Assembly (NCBI GenBank): GCA_002382735.1
Contig: DFZN01000017.1
Coordinates: 1 to 15,037, forward strand
Direction of reading: 5' to 3'
DNA: 15,037 bases
From: a bacterium UBP11_UBA4055
GTDB taxonomy: Bacteria > UBA4055
The notes under the pieces are model-generated. The model saw nothing but the letters and a program-made list of their open reading frames with translations, searched no databases and had not been told where the DNA came from. Both the position numbers and the translations under genes were made by a program. Positions 7,148 through 15,037 of this stretch are shown piece by piece; positions within the stretch are counted from its first letter, which is position 1, and the number at the start of each line of letters is the position of its first letter.

Positions 7148-8281
7148 TCAATCCTTATTCATTCTTAAAAATGCCGGTATTTCGTAATCCGTGCCCGATG
7201 CTTTTGTGAATTTTGGAAGAACGGTCTGTTCCCTTTCGGCGGCGGCGGATTTTATCTCCTTCTGCACGAAAGATTTCTCATATTCGCTCTTCTTCTCTTT
7301 CTTTAAACCTGTTTCGAACCCAGTGGCTATCACTGTTACGCGGACCTTGTCTTTCATTTCGTTGTCCGTAACGACTCCGAAAATAACATTGACATCGGTA
7401 GTTCCCGTTGCCTGATAAATCAGGTCCATGGCCTGCTCGACCTCGAAAAGCGAAAGCTCATCGCAGGCGCTGATGTTGACAAGCAGCCCTTTAGCTCCCT
7501 TGATGTCAATGTTCTCCAGAAGCACGCTCTGAATAGCGGTCTGAGCCGCCTCGATACAGGCGTGTTCGCCTTCAGATTCGCCGACCCCCATCATCGCGTC
7601 GCCCATTCCCTTCATAGTTGTTTTTATATCGGCGAAATCAAGGTTGATGTGGCCTCTGCAGGTAATCAGGTCGGCGATACCCCTGACGGCCTTGTAGAGC
7701 ACTTCGTTCACCTGACCGAAAGCCTTTTTAAGCGAGGTGTTCGGGTCCGTCGTGGACTGTACAAGCCTCTGGTTGTGTATGATTATCATGGCATCGACAT
7801 ATTCCTTGAGCTTCTGTATCCCTTTATCTGCGTTCACGGTCCTCTTCAGACCCTCGAACTTGAAAGGCTTGGTCACTATTGCCACCGTCAGGGCTCCGAT
7901 CCCGCTCGTTATCTCGGCGAGAACTCCTGCGGCGCCTGTGCCTGTTCCGCCCCCCATCCCGGCCGCTATGAATACCATGTCGGAATCAGACAGCATGTTC
8001 GTCAGCTTCTCCCTGTCTTCCTCCATAGCGAGACGGCCTATCTCCGGGTCCGCTCCGGCGCCGAGCCCTTTTGTGGTCTGCGAACCAATCTGGATCTTCG
8101 TGTTGGCCTTGGACTGCTGAAGCGCCTGGGCATCGGTATTGAGCGCAATGAACTCAACTCCCTTCAGGCCGGAATCGATCATGCTGTCAACGGCATTGCA
8201 GCCTCCGCCGCCCACGCCGATCACCTTGATCTTCGCACTGCCCTTTATTTCATTATCGAATTCAAATACCATTGACGACAT
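7148..8281 (-). CDS. ftsZ: Cell division GTPase FtsZ
   Basis: Tubulin-like GTPase that assembles the cytokinetic ring at mid-cell. The 377 residues include the N-terminal nucleotide loop GGGGCNAV (about 24-31), the tubulin signature GGGTGTG (110-116) and the T7 synergy loop NLDFAD (213-218, with both catalytic aspartates). They also include the C-terminal-domain strand ending VTVIATGF, a short variable linker of about 40 residues, and the conserved C-terminal peptide EIPAFLR that binds FtsA and other membrane anchors. The ATG has GGAGG 5 nt upstream (8291-8287). It follows ftsA by 27 nt. The gene is complete, with no missing GTPase residue. The motif usually reading AFRLAD is changed to AFGQVN, a small family deviation. 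Confidence 0.98.
   Translation of the reverse strand: MSSMVFEFDNEIKGSAKIKVIGVGGGGCNAVDSMIDSGLKGVEFIALNTDAQALQQSKANTKIQIGSQTTKGLGAGADPEIGRLAMEEDREKLTNMLSDSDMVFIAAGMGGGTGTGAAGVLAEITSGIGALTVAIVTKPFKFEGLKRTVNADKGIQKLKEYVDAMIIIHNQRLVQSTTDPNTSLKKAFGQVNEVLYKAVRGIADLITCRGHINLDFADIKTTMKGMGDAMMGVGESEGEHACIEAAQTAIQSVLLENIDIKGAKGLLVNISACDELSLFEVEQAMDLIYQATGTTDVNVIFGVVTDNEMKDKVRVTVIATGFETGLKKEKKSEYEKSFVQKEIKSAAAEREQTVLPKFTKASGTDYEIPAFLRMNKD
7152..7156 (-). promoter_or_regulatory. Ribosome binding site deciding the start of the gene after ftsZ
   Basis: AAGGA on the minus strand, inside the last codons of ftsZ. It is 6 nt before the ATG at 7145 and directly adjacent to the TTG at 7151, so only the ATG has workable spacing. 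Confidence 0.6.
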
Positions 8282-8308
8282 ATATTCCTCCGGATTTTAT
8301 ATACTTTA

Positions 8309-9535
8309 TTAGAACAGGTCAGCTACGAACTGTTTTATTCTGCTCATGAAGCCGCCCTCTTCGGCTTCATCCCTGTCGCTGAAGATATCGTTCACAACTG
8401 CGTATTTCACAAGCCCCGCCGCGGTAAAGAAATCGGGAGTCAGCTCCTCTTTCTCCGATCTTATATCCATAGCTTTTCCGCAGGTCGTCTTCGAATTGTT
8501 CATTTCCGAGAAAAGTTTTTCTGTGCCTTTGAGGCAGCTTGCAGGTCCTGTAATTATCACCGGTGAGTGGATCATTCTCTGATAAGAACCTTTGTATATC
8601 TCCCTCGTTACGAATTCGAATATTTCCTTCAGCCTCGCTTCCGTGATCTTCGCTATGTATTCTTCGCTGAACTCAGTTTTCTGCGACGATGAATTCTCGA
8701 CCTGTATCATTTTTTCAGGGTCAGCATCTCCCGGAAATGCTGTCGCGACCGTCTTCTTTATCCTGTTCGCTGTCGGATAATCGGTTTTGAGCAGTATCTT
8801 AAGGTCTTTAGTGATGTAATTCGAGCCGAAAGGTATCATTTTGGACATTCTGAGTATGCCGTTCAGATAGACTGTCAGCTCCGTGGTCTGATCGCCGAGA
8901 GAGATCACTATCACGCCTGCTTCCTTATCGTCCTCGTCTATAACGGCTTCGGCGGTCGCGAGAGGCGAGAATACGAGCCTGTAATTCTTTATCCCGAACG
9001 AATCGAATATGCTGCATATATTTTCCCTGTGCGATTTGTCAGTCTGAATAACATATACAGTACTTTTGAGCTTGATGCCCGACATATCTATCGGATTTAA
9101 AGTCGCCGGCTGATCGTCGATCTGGAATTCCTGAGGAATAGAATGCAGTTCAACCTTATCGTCTTTGTTGTAGGCTGTCATTTTAGCGGCCTTGAGAACT
9201 TCATTCACATGAGATCTTGTTATCCTGACCCTCCTTTCCTCGTTCTCCTGCTTCCATAAAGGGATCGTAGAGGTTCCGGAATACGAACCGACATTCTCGC
9301 CCGAAACATTTATCACATATTCGTCGATACTTTCATTAATGTCACACTTGATCTTTTCAAGCATCTGGCCGAAAACCTCTTTTGCTTTCACAAGGTCGAT
9401 CATTGTACCCTGCCTCGAAGCCCTGTGAGGAAGTTTTACGGTTTTTTTAACACTGATCCCGCTGGTCTGATAATCTCTGACGCATAATGCCGCTTTCAAA
9501 TATTTGCTTCCGAAATCTATCCCCAGTATATACAT
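8309..9535 (-). CDS. ftsA: Cell division protein FtsA
   Basis: Actin-like ATPase that tethers FtsZ filaments to the inner face of the membrane. At 408 residues it has normal length. The phosphate-1 loop ILGIDFGSKYLKAAL is at the N-terminus, a phosphate-2-like segment (SLGDQTTELTVY) is in the middle, and an adenosine-type motif (VIITGPASCLKG) is near residue 340. It ends in a Gly-rich linker and an amphipathic helix (GFMSRIKQFVADLF) that matches the FtsA membrane-targeting sequence. The phosphate-2 motif differs from the usual DIGGGTT pattern. The ATG lies 14 nt after the ftsQ stop with AGGG about 8 nt upstream. Its place between ftsQ and ftsZ supports the call. Confidence 0.95.
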   Translation of the reverse strand: MYILGIDFGSKYLKAALCVRDYQTSGISVKKTVKLPHRASRQGTMIDLVKAKEVFGQMLEKIKCDINESIDEYVINVSGENVGSYSGTSTIPLWKQENEERRVRITRSHVNEVLKAAKMTAYNKDDKVELHSIPQEFQIDDQPATLNPIDMSGIKLKSTVYVIQTDKSHRENICSIFDSFGIKNYRLVFSPLATAEAVIDEDDKEAGVIVISLGDQTTELTVYLNGILRMSKMIPFGSNYITKDLKILLKTDYPTANRIKKTVATAFPGDADPEKMIQVENSSSQKTEFSEEYIAKITEARLKEIFEFVTREIYKGSYQRMIHSPVIITGPASCLKGTEKLFSEMNNSKTTCGKAMDIRSEKEELTPDFFTAAGLVKYAVVNDIFSDRDEAEEGGFMSRIKQFVADLF

Positions 9536-9549
9536 TGCGACTTCCCTCT

Positions 9550-10290
9550 TTATTTTTCCGCTATTGTTAATTCTTTAAGTACTGCCTGCTTGTCGAAACG
9601 GAGGTCGATATACTCGATCCTGCCGAATTCGAGACTGCTGTATTCGTTTTTAAGGAAATACTCGAGCACGATAATCTTTTTCTTAAACTCGTCTTTACCA
9701 ATTATGACAGGCGCAGATGATTTGATCAGATAGAGTTCGATCCCTCTGTCTGTCCTTTCGATTTCCGATATATGATGGTAAGTGAAGGGACTTGAGGCCA
9801 TGCATTCGTTCAGAAAACCCATAAGTCCGCTGTCGGGAGCATTAAGTATCACAGGCAGATCGTATCCTTCACCCGGCCTTGCTTTACCCAGAACTTTCCC
9901 GTCCGTGTTCACATATTTCAGAGTGCCTGATGAATTAAAATATGCCAAAGGTTCGTTCTCGACGACAGTGATCTCGACCGATGCGGGGTAAACCCTTCTT
10001 ATCCTCGATCTTTTCACATAAGGTGATGAGTTGAGTTTGCTTTCGGAGGAACTCAGGTCCAGCTCATCTGTCCTGATGCCTCTTTTAATTCCTGTAAGTT
10101 CGATTACTTCACCCGGAGTAAGAAGCCTGTTGTTCTCAACGGTTATTTTCTTAAGATCGAAAACGCCCGTTGACCTGTAAGCCTGATACAAGTAATATGC
10201 CGAATACGATCCTGCGTAAATTATGCATGCGATCATGAACAGTTTAAAGACCCTTAGTGCCTTCTGAAACGCTTTTTTAATAAAATTCAT
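9550..10290 (-). CDS. ftsQ: Cell division protein FtsQ/DivIB
   Basis: Bitopic divisome protein that, with FtsB and FtsL in known systems, controls septal wall synthesis by FtsW and its partner penicillin-binding protein. The 246-residue chain has a short basic cytoplasmic tail, one membrane segment (about residues 15-35) and a POTRA domain (about 42-115, beginning FDLKKITVENN). A beta-rich FtsQ domain with the characteristic YVNTDGKVL segment follows. Sequence conservation is low, as is usual in this family, so the call rests on topology, POTRA pattern and gene order between murB and ftsA. The ATG overlaps the murB stop by 4 nt (ATGA), which implies translational coupling. Confidence 0.92.
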   Translation of the reverse strand: MNFIKKAFQKALRVFKLFMIACIIYAGSYSAYYLYQAYRSTGVFDLKKITVENNRLLTPGEVIELTGIKRGIRTDELDLSSSESKLNSSPYVKRSRIRRVYPASVEITVVENEPLAYFNSSGTLKYVNTDGKVLGKARPGEGYDLPVILNAPDSGLMGFLNECMASSPFTYHHISEIERTDRGIELYLIKSSAPVIIGKDEFKKKIIVLEYFLKNEYSSLEFGRIEYIDLRFDKQAVLKELTIAEK

Positions 10291-11192
10291 TTGAGCTCCT
10301 CATCCGTAAATCCGAGATATATCACTTCTTCATGCAGTTCCATGCCGAACTTTTCTTTTACCGTCATTTTGATAATCTTAATGAGCGAAAGAACATCCTG
10401 CGCCGTCGCCGTGCCTGTATTTATTATAAATCCCGCGTGCAGATCAGAGACCATTGCGCCACCTATAGTTTTACCCTTGAGTCCGGCCTCTTCAATGAAT
10501 TTACCGGCAAAACCTTCCGCGGGCCTTTTGAAAACGGATCCGCATGACGGATAATTGAGCGGCTGTTTCGATCTTCTGAGTGCAGAATATTCAGCCATTT
10601 TTGAACTGATCGCTTCGGGATCACCTTTTTCCAGTGCGAATACAGCTCCCGTAACGATCCTGCCCTTAAGGTCGGAATGCCTGTAGCCGAATCGTATATC
10701 ATTCCTTTCGATCCTGACGATTTTACCTTCCGACAGAATATCGGCGGAAAGAACGAGAGAGGAGATCTCTTTCCCGTAACAGCCCGCGTTCATGACCAGC
10801 GCGCCGCCTACCGTGCCGGGTATCCCGGCGAGTTCCTCGAAACTGGTGAGCGAATTCTCCGCAGCCTCCTTTGCCACAGCGGAAAGCAGGCTTCCGGCAC
10901 CCGCGGCGATCAGGTTCCCCTCCGCCGCTATGTCGCGGAAATTTTCAGTCATGTCTATCACGCAGCCGTCGAAACCTCTGTCGGAGACAAGGATGTTACT
11001 TCCCCTTCCCAGTATAAAATAAGGAATGTTATTTTCTTTACACACTTCAACCACGGCTGCGAGCTCATGCGCCCCGTCCGGCGAGGCGTAAACTGCGGCA
11101 GGTCCGCCGATCCTGTAATAGATGTGGGCGCTCATTTGTTCGTCGAATTTCACATTACCGCACGACTGTATGAAGAGTTCACTTCTGATCAT
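10287..11192 (-). CDS. murB: UDP-N-acetylenolpyruvoylglucosamine reductase MurB
   Basis: Cytoplasmic FAD-dependent reductase that turns UDP-GlcNAc-enolpyruvate into UDP-MurNAc using NADPH. The 301 residues show the FAD-binding segments (RIGGPA near 27-32, GRGSNILVSD, GIPGTVGGALVMNAG), the YRHS element, the catalytic proton donor Ser in CGSVF (S219) and the C-terminal Glu region (E288/E289 before VIYLG). The absence of the long insert typical of E. coli-type MurB and the C-terminal pattern fit type II MurB. The ATG overlaps the murC stop by 4 nt; an AAGGAGG lies about 13 nt upstream, inside the murC end. Confidence 0.97.
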   Translation of the reverse strand: MIRSELFIQSCGNVKFDEQMSAHIYYRIGGPAAVYASPDGAHELAAVVEVCKENNIPYFILGRGSNILVSDRGFDGCVIDMTENFRDIAAEGNLIAAGAGSLLSAVAKEAAENSLTSFEELAGIPGTVGGALVMNAGCYGKEISSLVLSADILSEGKIVRIERNDIRFGYRHSDLKGRIVTGAVFALEKGDPEAISSKMAEYSALRRSKQPLNYPSCGSVFKRPAEGFAGKFIEEAGLKGKTIGGAMVSDLHAGFIINTGTATAQDVLSLIKIIKMTVKEKFGMELHEEVIYLGFTDEELK

Positions 11193-12562
11193 TTTTTTAA
11201 CAGAGCCTCCTTAAGCCTGTAAAGCACTTTATTTATCTCACCCGCGCCCATACTGACGATCACATCGCCCGGACGGACTGATACTGACAGCTCACCGTAA
11301 ACTTCCTCGAAACTTACAAACACTCTTGTTCTCTTTTTCATCTCCTCATCCATCCTGTCGAAAATATCCGAGCTTGCTACTGAAGGATCGTATTTTTCCC
11401 TGGCGGGATAGATGTGCGAAATATAGACCAGATCTGCTTTACCAAAACTCTTTGCGAATCCTTCAAGATGGAATTTGGTTCTGGAGTAAAGGTGGGGCTG
11501 GAACATCACGATAAGCCTTCCTTCAATATTAGATCTGATATTATCGAGCGAAGCTTTAATTTCTGACGGATGATGTGCATAATCGTCTATAAGGATATAG
11601 TCACTGCTTCTGTAAATTATCTCCGTTCTTCTTTTCACTCCTTTGAACCTCAGCGCGAGTTCTTTTATCTTTTCTCCGCTAATACCGCAAGACGAGAGGT
11701 ATGAAGCCGCCGCGAGCATGTTGAAAACATTATGTCTGCCTGTGAAATAGTATTCTATGCGGCATAATACAGTCCCGTCCTTTACAAGGTCGAAAGATGT
11801 GTGGAAGTCATTATATTTTACATTCGCGGCGGAAAAAGTGCATCCGTGCGAAAAACCGAAACTGATTTTTCTTGCGGCGCATTCTGATACCGCCGAAACC
11901 GTGTTATCGTCGTCGCCGTTATAGACGAGTACGGAGTTTTTATCCAGTTTCGAGGCAAGTTCCGAAAAAGCCTGTTTGAGACCGCTCAGATCTCCGTATA
12001 TATCCATGTGGTCGTCATCAATATTCATAACTATAAGGTCTTTCGGATGCAGCCTTAAGAAACTCCTGTCGTACTCGTCGGCCTCGACGATCATGTATCT
12101 GCCTTCGCCCGGATAATAGTTGGATCCTGCGGCGACGGTCTCCGCGCCGACTATGGCGGCCGCTCCATGCTCATCCCCGCTCATCATATCGGCGAGCATC
12201 GCCGTTACCGTGCTCTTTCCGTGCGAGCCGGACACGAGCACAGTGTGCCTGTCTTTTGTCACCATATCCAGAAACACCGCCCGTTTTATAGCCGGGATGT
12301 TCTGATTCGCGGCTGATACCAGCTCCGGGTCATCCGCGGGCACTGCCGCGCTGTAGACCAGAAGATCAGTGTCGGGGCTGACGCTACCATGGCCTTTAAC
12401 CGGACGGATGGAAGACTTTTGAAGAATGTGAAAATTCTCGCTGCTCAGGTCTGAGCCCTCCACCCTGCATCCGAGCGTGACCGCGTGCAGCGCAAGAGGC
12501 AGCATGCCAGCGCCTCCGATGCCTGTAAAGTGAAGCTTCATATTTTTTGAGAACTCAATCAT
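11189..12562 (-). CDS. murC: UDP-N-acetylmuramate--L-alanine ligase MurC
   Basis: ATP-dependent cytoplasmic ligase that adds L-alanine to UDP-MurNAc. From the start chosen here it has 457 residues. It begins with the Rossmann motif FTGIGGAGM, then the ATP loop SGSHGKST (K116). The central ligase motifs EADEYDRSFL and NIDDDHMDIYG, the DDYAHHP motif and the C-terminal domain (FQPHLYSRT, SMGAGEI) follow. The ATP loop has Ser at two positions where Thr is usual. An upstream GTG at 12610 would add 16 residues that match nothing in the family and would deepen the overlap with ftsW to 56 nt; I prefer the ATG at 12562, which overlaps ftsW by 8 nt. An ATG at 12541 (450 aa) is a third possibility. murG, usually placed between ftsW and murC, is absent. 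Confidence 0.95.
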   Translation of the reverse strand: MIEFSKNMKLHFTGIGGAGMLPLALHAVTLGCRVEGSDLSSENFHILQKSSIRPVKGHGSVSPDTDLLVYSAAVPADDPELVSAANQNIPAIKRAVFLDMVTKDRHTVLVSGSHGKSTVTAMLADMMSGDEHGAAAIVGAETVAAGSNYYPGEGRYMIVEADEYDRSFLRLHPKDLIVMNIDDDHMDIYGDLSGLKQAFSELASKLDKNSVLVYNGDDDNTVSAVSECAARKISFGFSHGCTFSAANVKYNDFHTSFDLVKDGTVLCRIEYYFTGRHNVFNMLAAASYLSSCGISGEKIKELALRFKGVKRRTEIIYRSSDYILIDDYAHHPSEIKASLDNIRSNIEGRLIVMFQPHLYSRTKFHLEGFAKSFGKADLVYISHIYPAREKYDPSVASSDIFDRMDEEMKKRTRVFVSFEEVYGELSVSVRPGDVIVSMGAGEINKVLYRLKEALLKK

Positions 12563-13682
12563 CGATCGGAACCTGACTTTTAGATTTATATGAGATGTTG
12601 AGCAGCACACCCATGCTGAACATTGTCATGATCAGAGATGTTCCTCCATAGCTCACCATCGGCAGGGGCAGTCCGGTCGGAGGTACAAGTCCCAGCGTAA
12701 TGCTCATATTAAAAATTGAATATATAACGACTGTCATGGTTATACCGGACGCCAGAATGAAACCGTAGTAATCTGGTGCACGGGAGGCGATCCTCATACC
12801 TCTGATCATAATTATTACATAGGCGGCTATAAGAAGTATAGTTCCCGCAAATCCCAGCTCGTCACCGATGATCGAAAAAATAAAGTCATTATGCGGCTCA
12901 GGAAGATAGAATTCCTTCTGCCTCGATTCGCCCAGCCCCACGCCGGTAAGACCGCCGTTGCCGAAACCGATCAGCGACTGTTCGACCTGCCAGCCCTTCC
13001 CACTCGTATCTTTTTCAGGCTCGAGAAATGTCGTGACCCTCGCCAATCTGTAAGGCTGTATCAGAGCTATTATGATTATTATCGGAATTATCAGTATCAT
13101 CGAGGACATCAGATGCTTGAGTTTCATTCCGCTGATGTAAAGCATGGTGTAGCCTATGGCGAAGATCATCATTGAAGTGGAAAAAGCGGGCTGGAGAAGC
13201 ACCATTCCCACAATTGAAGAAAGAATGACCATGTGATATACATATCCTCTCATGAACTGCTTGAGCTCGTTCCTTTTGCGGTTCAGGCTGAATGCAAGAT
13301 AGAATACGATCATGTTCTTGGCGACTTCCGACGGTTGGAACCCGAAGATCCATCTTTTCGCACCCTTTACGCTTTCACTGTGATTCGATATCAATAAGTA
13401 CATCAGAGCAAGAACGGTCAGACCCAGGCCTGCATACATGAGGTATTTCGTATTGTAAATTTTATAGTTAAGAAGCATTCCGGCAAGCAGTGCAAAAAAT
13501 GCAATCATGGCGTTCTTTGTCTGATTTATAGTAAAATAGCTGTCGTTATTGAATTTTTCCGCCGCTATAAAAGAACCTGCGCTCATGACCATTACAGAAC
13601 CGAACACGAGAAGCCCGAAGACCATTATCATGAGAACGATATCGTACTTTATATTGTCTTCAATCGCGTTTTTGACTATCAT
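12555..13682 (-). CDS. ftsW: Septal peptidoglycan glycosyltransferase FtsW (SEDS family)
   Basis: Polytopic inner-membrane enzyme that polymerises lipid II into glycan strands at the septum, working with a class B penicillin-binding protein. The 375 residues contain about ten hydrophobic segments. Family motifs are GAKRWI followed by QPSEVAK (loop after the early helices), the large outer loop with LPEPHNDFIF that carries the essential Asp (D266), and the C-terminal PPTGLPLPMVSYGGTS. The motif usually reading QPDxGT is here QPAFSTS (A166), a change noted under findings. FtsW is favoured over RodA by the division-cluster context. The ATG overlaps the murF stop by 4 nt, leaving no room for mraY or murD between them. 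Confidence 0.95.
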   Translation of the reverse strand: MIVKNAIEDNIKYDIVLMIMVFGLLVFGSVMVMSAGSFIAAEKFNNDSYFTINQTKNAMIAFFALLAGMLLNYKIYNTKYLMYAGLGLTVLALMYLLISNHSESVKGAKRWIFGFQPSEVAKNMIVFYLAFSLNRKRNELKQFMRGYVYHMVILSSIVGMVLLQPAFSTSMMIFAIGYTMLYISGMKLKHLMSSMILIIPIIIIIALIQPYRLARVTTFLEPEKDTSGKGWQVEQSLIGFGNGGLTGVGLGESRQKEFYLPEPHNDFIFSIIGDELGFAGTILLIAAYVIIMIRGMRIASRAPDYYGFILASGITMTVVIYSIFNMSITLGLVPPTGLPLPMVSYGGTSLIMTMFSMGVLLNISYKSKSQVPIDD

Positions 13683-15007
13683 ATTCCTTCCAGTAATTTT
13701 TCAAGTTCCATTCCTCTCGAGCCTTTAACGGCTATGCTAACTCCCGACTCCGCTATCCGGTCGAACCTTTTTTTTAGCTCCGTATTATCCCCGTAATGAG
13801 TGATATTGCCTTTACCTGCAAACTTATTGAAAGCTTTTTTCATCTCATCGCCGGTCAGGAGCACTTCCTGAAAATTCAGTTCTGCTGCCTTTTTGACGAT
13901 CCTGTCATGCGAAATATCTGAAGTTGCACCAAGTTCCAGCATATCTCCGAGAACCACGATATTATAGATGCCGAGAGAAGCGATATCATCCAGAAAATTC
14001 TCTGTCGATGAAGGATTTGCGTTGTAGCAGTCGAGCAGTATCTTGGAATTTTTGTGGCGGACCGTTTCATATCGCTTATCCGAAAGTGTTACTGTCGAAA
14101 GTACCGACGCAATCTTTTCAGGGTCAATCCCCAGTTCCGAGGCCACGGCGGCAGCAGCGATCGCGTTCTTCAGATTAAGAGATCCGGGAATGTTCATCTT
14201 TACTTCCGCCCCTCTGAAAATAAATGAAGGGTATCCGTCAGGTCCGATCTTAATATCGCTGAAAGAATACTTCGCCTCATTTTCCAGGCCGTATGTTACG
14301 ACATTTCCGGAATCCCAGCTTTTAAGAAGTTCGTCGTCTTTATTCAAAAATATTTTGGCGTTCTTATTCTCGAGAAGCCTGAAAAGTTTTATTTTTTCGC
14401 TATAGACGCCATGTTTGTCCGTGAATTGCTCAAGATGGCCTTCACCTATGTTCGTGATAAGCCCCATATCCGGATCAGCCAGCTTTGAAAGATATTCGAT
14501 CTCTCCGAAATGGTTCGTTCCAAGCTCGACTATCGCGTATTCCGTCTCGTCTTTTATCGAAAGAAGCGTCAGAGGTACTCCGATATGATTGTTGAAATTC
14601 TTGAATGTTGATATTATATTGTATTTTACTGAGAGTATCTTACCGAGGATCTCTTTGGTCGTCGTTTTCCCGTTGGTACCGGTTATACCGATGATCTTAG
14701 CATTGTGTAGTTTTCTCCACTGCAGAGCTAGCATTCCGAGAATCTTTTCAACATCGTCAGTGTATATTATCGGATAATTCCCTTCATTAATATAATCATC
14801 TGCGGCCACACAGACCGAAGAACCTGAGCTGCACGCCTGCGGAATAAAATCATGTCCGTCAAAATTGTTCCCCTTCAGTGCGAAATATATATTACCCTCT
14901 TTTATGAGCCTGGAATCTGTATTTCCTCCGGTAACGAAAATGCTGCCGTCGGTATGATCAGTTTTACTGATGCCGCATGCCTTAAGAAGTTCTGACAGCC
15001 TGACCAT
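13679..15007 (-). CDS. murF: UDP-MurNAc-tripeptide--D-Ala-D-Ala ligase MurF
   Basis: Cytoplasmic ATP-dependent ligase that adds D-Ala-D-Ala to complete UDP-MurNAc-pentapeptide. The 442 residues contain the N-terminal substrate domain (TDSRLIKEGNIYFALKG), the ATP loop GTNGKTTT (K114) and NFNNHIGVPLTLL. VELGTNHFGEI, TNIGEGHLEQF, DCYNANPSS and the C-terminal domain motifs LGDMLELG and VKGSRGMELE follow. The start could be GTG at 15010 or ATG at 15007; AGGAGG lies 6 nt before the ATG but only 3 nt before the GTG, so I use the ATG. A TGA in another frame shares its last base with this ATG and may be the end of an upstream gene lying beyond the right edge. Confidence 0.97.
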   Translation of the reverse strand: MVRLSELLKACGISKTDHTDGSIFVTGGNTDSRLIKEGNIYFALKGNNFDGHDFIPQACSSGSSVCVAADDYINEGNYPIIYTDDVEKILGMLALQWRKLHNAKIIGITGTNGKTTTKEILGKILSVKYNIISTFKNFNNHIGVPLTLLSIKDETEYAIVELGTNHFGEIEYLSKLADPDMGLITNIGEGHLEQFTDKHGVYSEKIKLFRLLENKNAKIFLNKDDELLKSWDSGNVVTYGLENEAKYSFSDIKIGPDGYPSFIFRGAEVKMNIPGSLNLKNAIAAAAVASELGIDPEKIASVLSTVTLSDKRYETVRHKNSKILLDCYNANPSSTENFLDDIASLGIYNIVVLGDMLELGATSDISHDRIVKKAAELNFQEVLLTGDEMKKAFNKFAGKGNITHYGDNTELKKRFDRIAESGVSIAVKGSRGMELEKLLEGI

Positions 15008-15013
15008 CACATA

Positions 15014-15019
15014 CCTCCT
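15014..15019 (-). promoter_or_regulatory. Strong ribosome binding site of murF
   Basis: A perfect AGGAGG on the minus strand, 6 nt upstream of the ATG at 15007. It decides the start in favour of ATG over the adjacent GTG. Confidence 0.85.
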
Positions 15020-15037
15020 ACTAATTTTTTAGTTAAA

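Noticed and set aside
7143..7151. TTG at 7151 as start of the gene after ftsZ (161 aa)
   Set aside because: AAGGA would be only 1 nt away; the ATG two codons later has 6-nt spacing and is a better start codon.
6615..7187. Open frame of 190 codons on the plus strand opposite the unknown gene and queD
   Set aside because: It lies antisense to queD and the well-packed minus-strand operon, and its sequence shows no domain pattern. The minus-strand frame has a proper ribosome binding site and operon spacing.
7562..8275. Open frame of 237 codons on the plus strand opposite ftsZ
   Set aside because: It is antisense to strongly conserved FtsZ sequence, is rich in Arg/His/Cys as expected of a shadow frame, and has no recognisable motif.
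10677..11222. Open frame of 181 codons on the plus strand opposite murB
   Set aside because: Antisense to conserved MurB motifs and without family features; a shadow frame.
12563..12610. GTG at 12610 as the murC start (473 aa)
   Set aside because: No ribosome binding site precedes it, the extra 16 residues match nothing in MurC, and it would overlap ftsW by 56 nt.
1..15037. Mobile elements, CRISPR arrays, tRNA or rRNA genes, phage genes
   Set aside because: No transposase, integrase, direct-repeat array or tRNA-like cloverleaf was noticed on either strand; nearly all of the window is accounted for by minus-strand coding genes.

Overview
All genes in this window lie on the minus strand, so transcription runs from high to low coordinates. 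The window holds ten protein genes and almost no non-coding DNA. The longest gap is about 110 bases. Moderate-to-low GC, Lys/Ile-rich proteins, the standard code (TGA used as stop by several genes) and a division-cell wall (dcw) cluster point to a bacterium with a peptidoglycan wall. I cannot assign a phylum with confidence. An uncultured or poorly sampled lineage is plausible given how divergent several proteins look.

Region 1 (15037 down to 7148) is a dcw cluster in the order murF, ftsW, murC, murB, ftsQ, ftsA, ftsZ. The genes overlap by 4-8 nt or lie within about 30 nt of each other, so they are almost certainly one translationally coupled operon that continues past the right edge. They supply the last amino-acid ligation of the UDP-MurNAc-pentapeptide (MurF), the MurNAc formation and L-Ala addition steps (MurB, MurC), the septal glycan polymerase (FtsW) and the cytokinetic scaffold (FtsQ, FtsA, FtsZ). 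mraY, murD, murG and ddl, usually interleaved in this cluster, are missing from the positions where they are normally found.

Region 2 (7145 down to 6296) continues the operon with a 159-residue protein I do not recognise and a QueD/PTPS-family enzyme, spaced 2 nt and 1 nt apart.

Region 3 (about 6295 down to 51) begins with a leader of roughly 110 nt. It carries a plausible sigma-70-type promoter and a two-part stem-loop whose outer arm could alternatively pair with the ribosome binding site. It drives one very large gene (2044 codons) that encodes an AddB-like half and an AddA-like half in a single chain: a natural fusion of both subunits of a double-strand-break repair helicase-nuclease. 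This fusion, with both nuclease active sites, the Fe-S cysteines and the helicase motifs intact, is the most notable item here. No RNA genes, mobile elements, CRISPR arrays or long repeats were seen.
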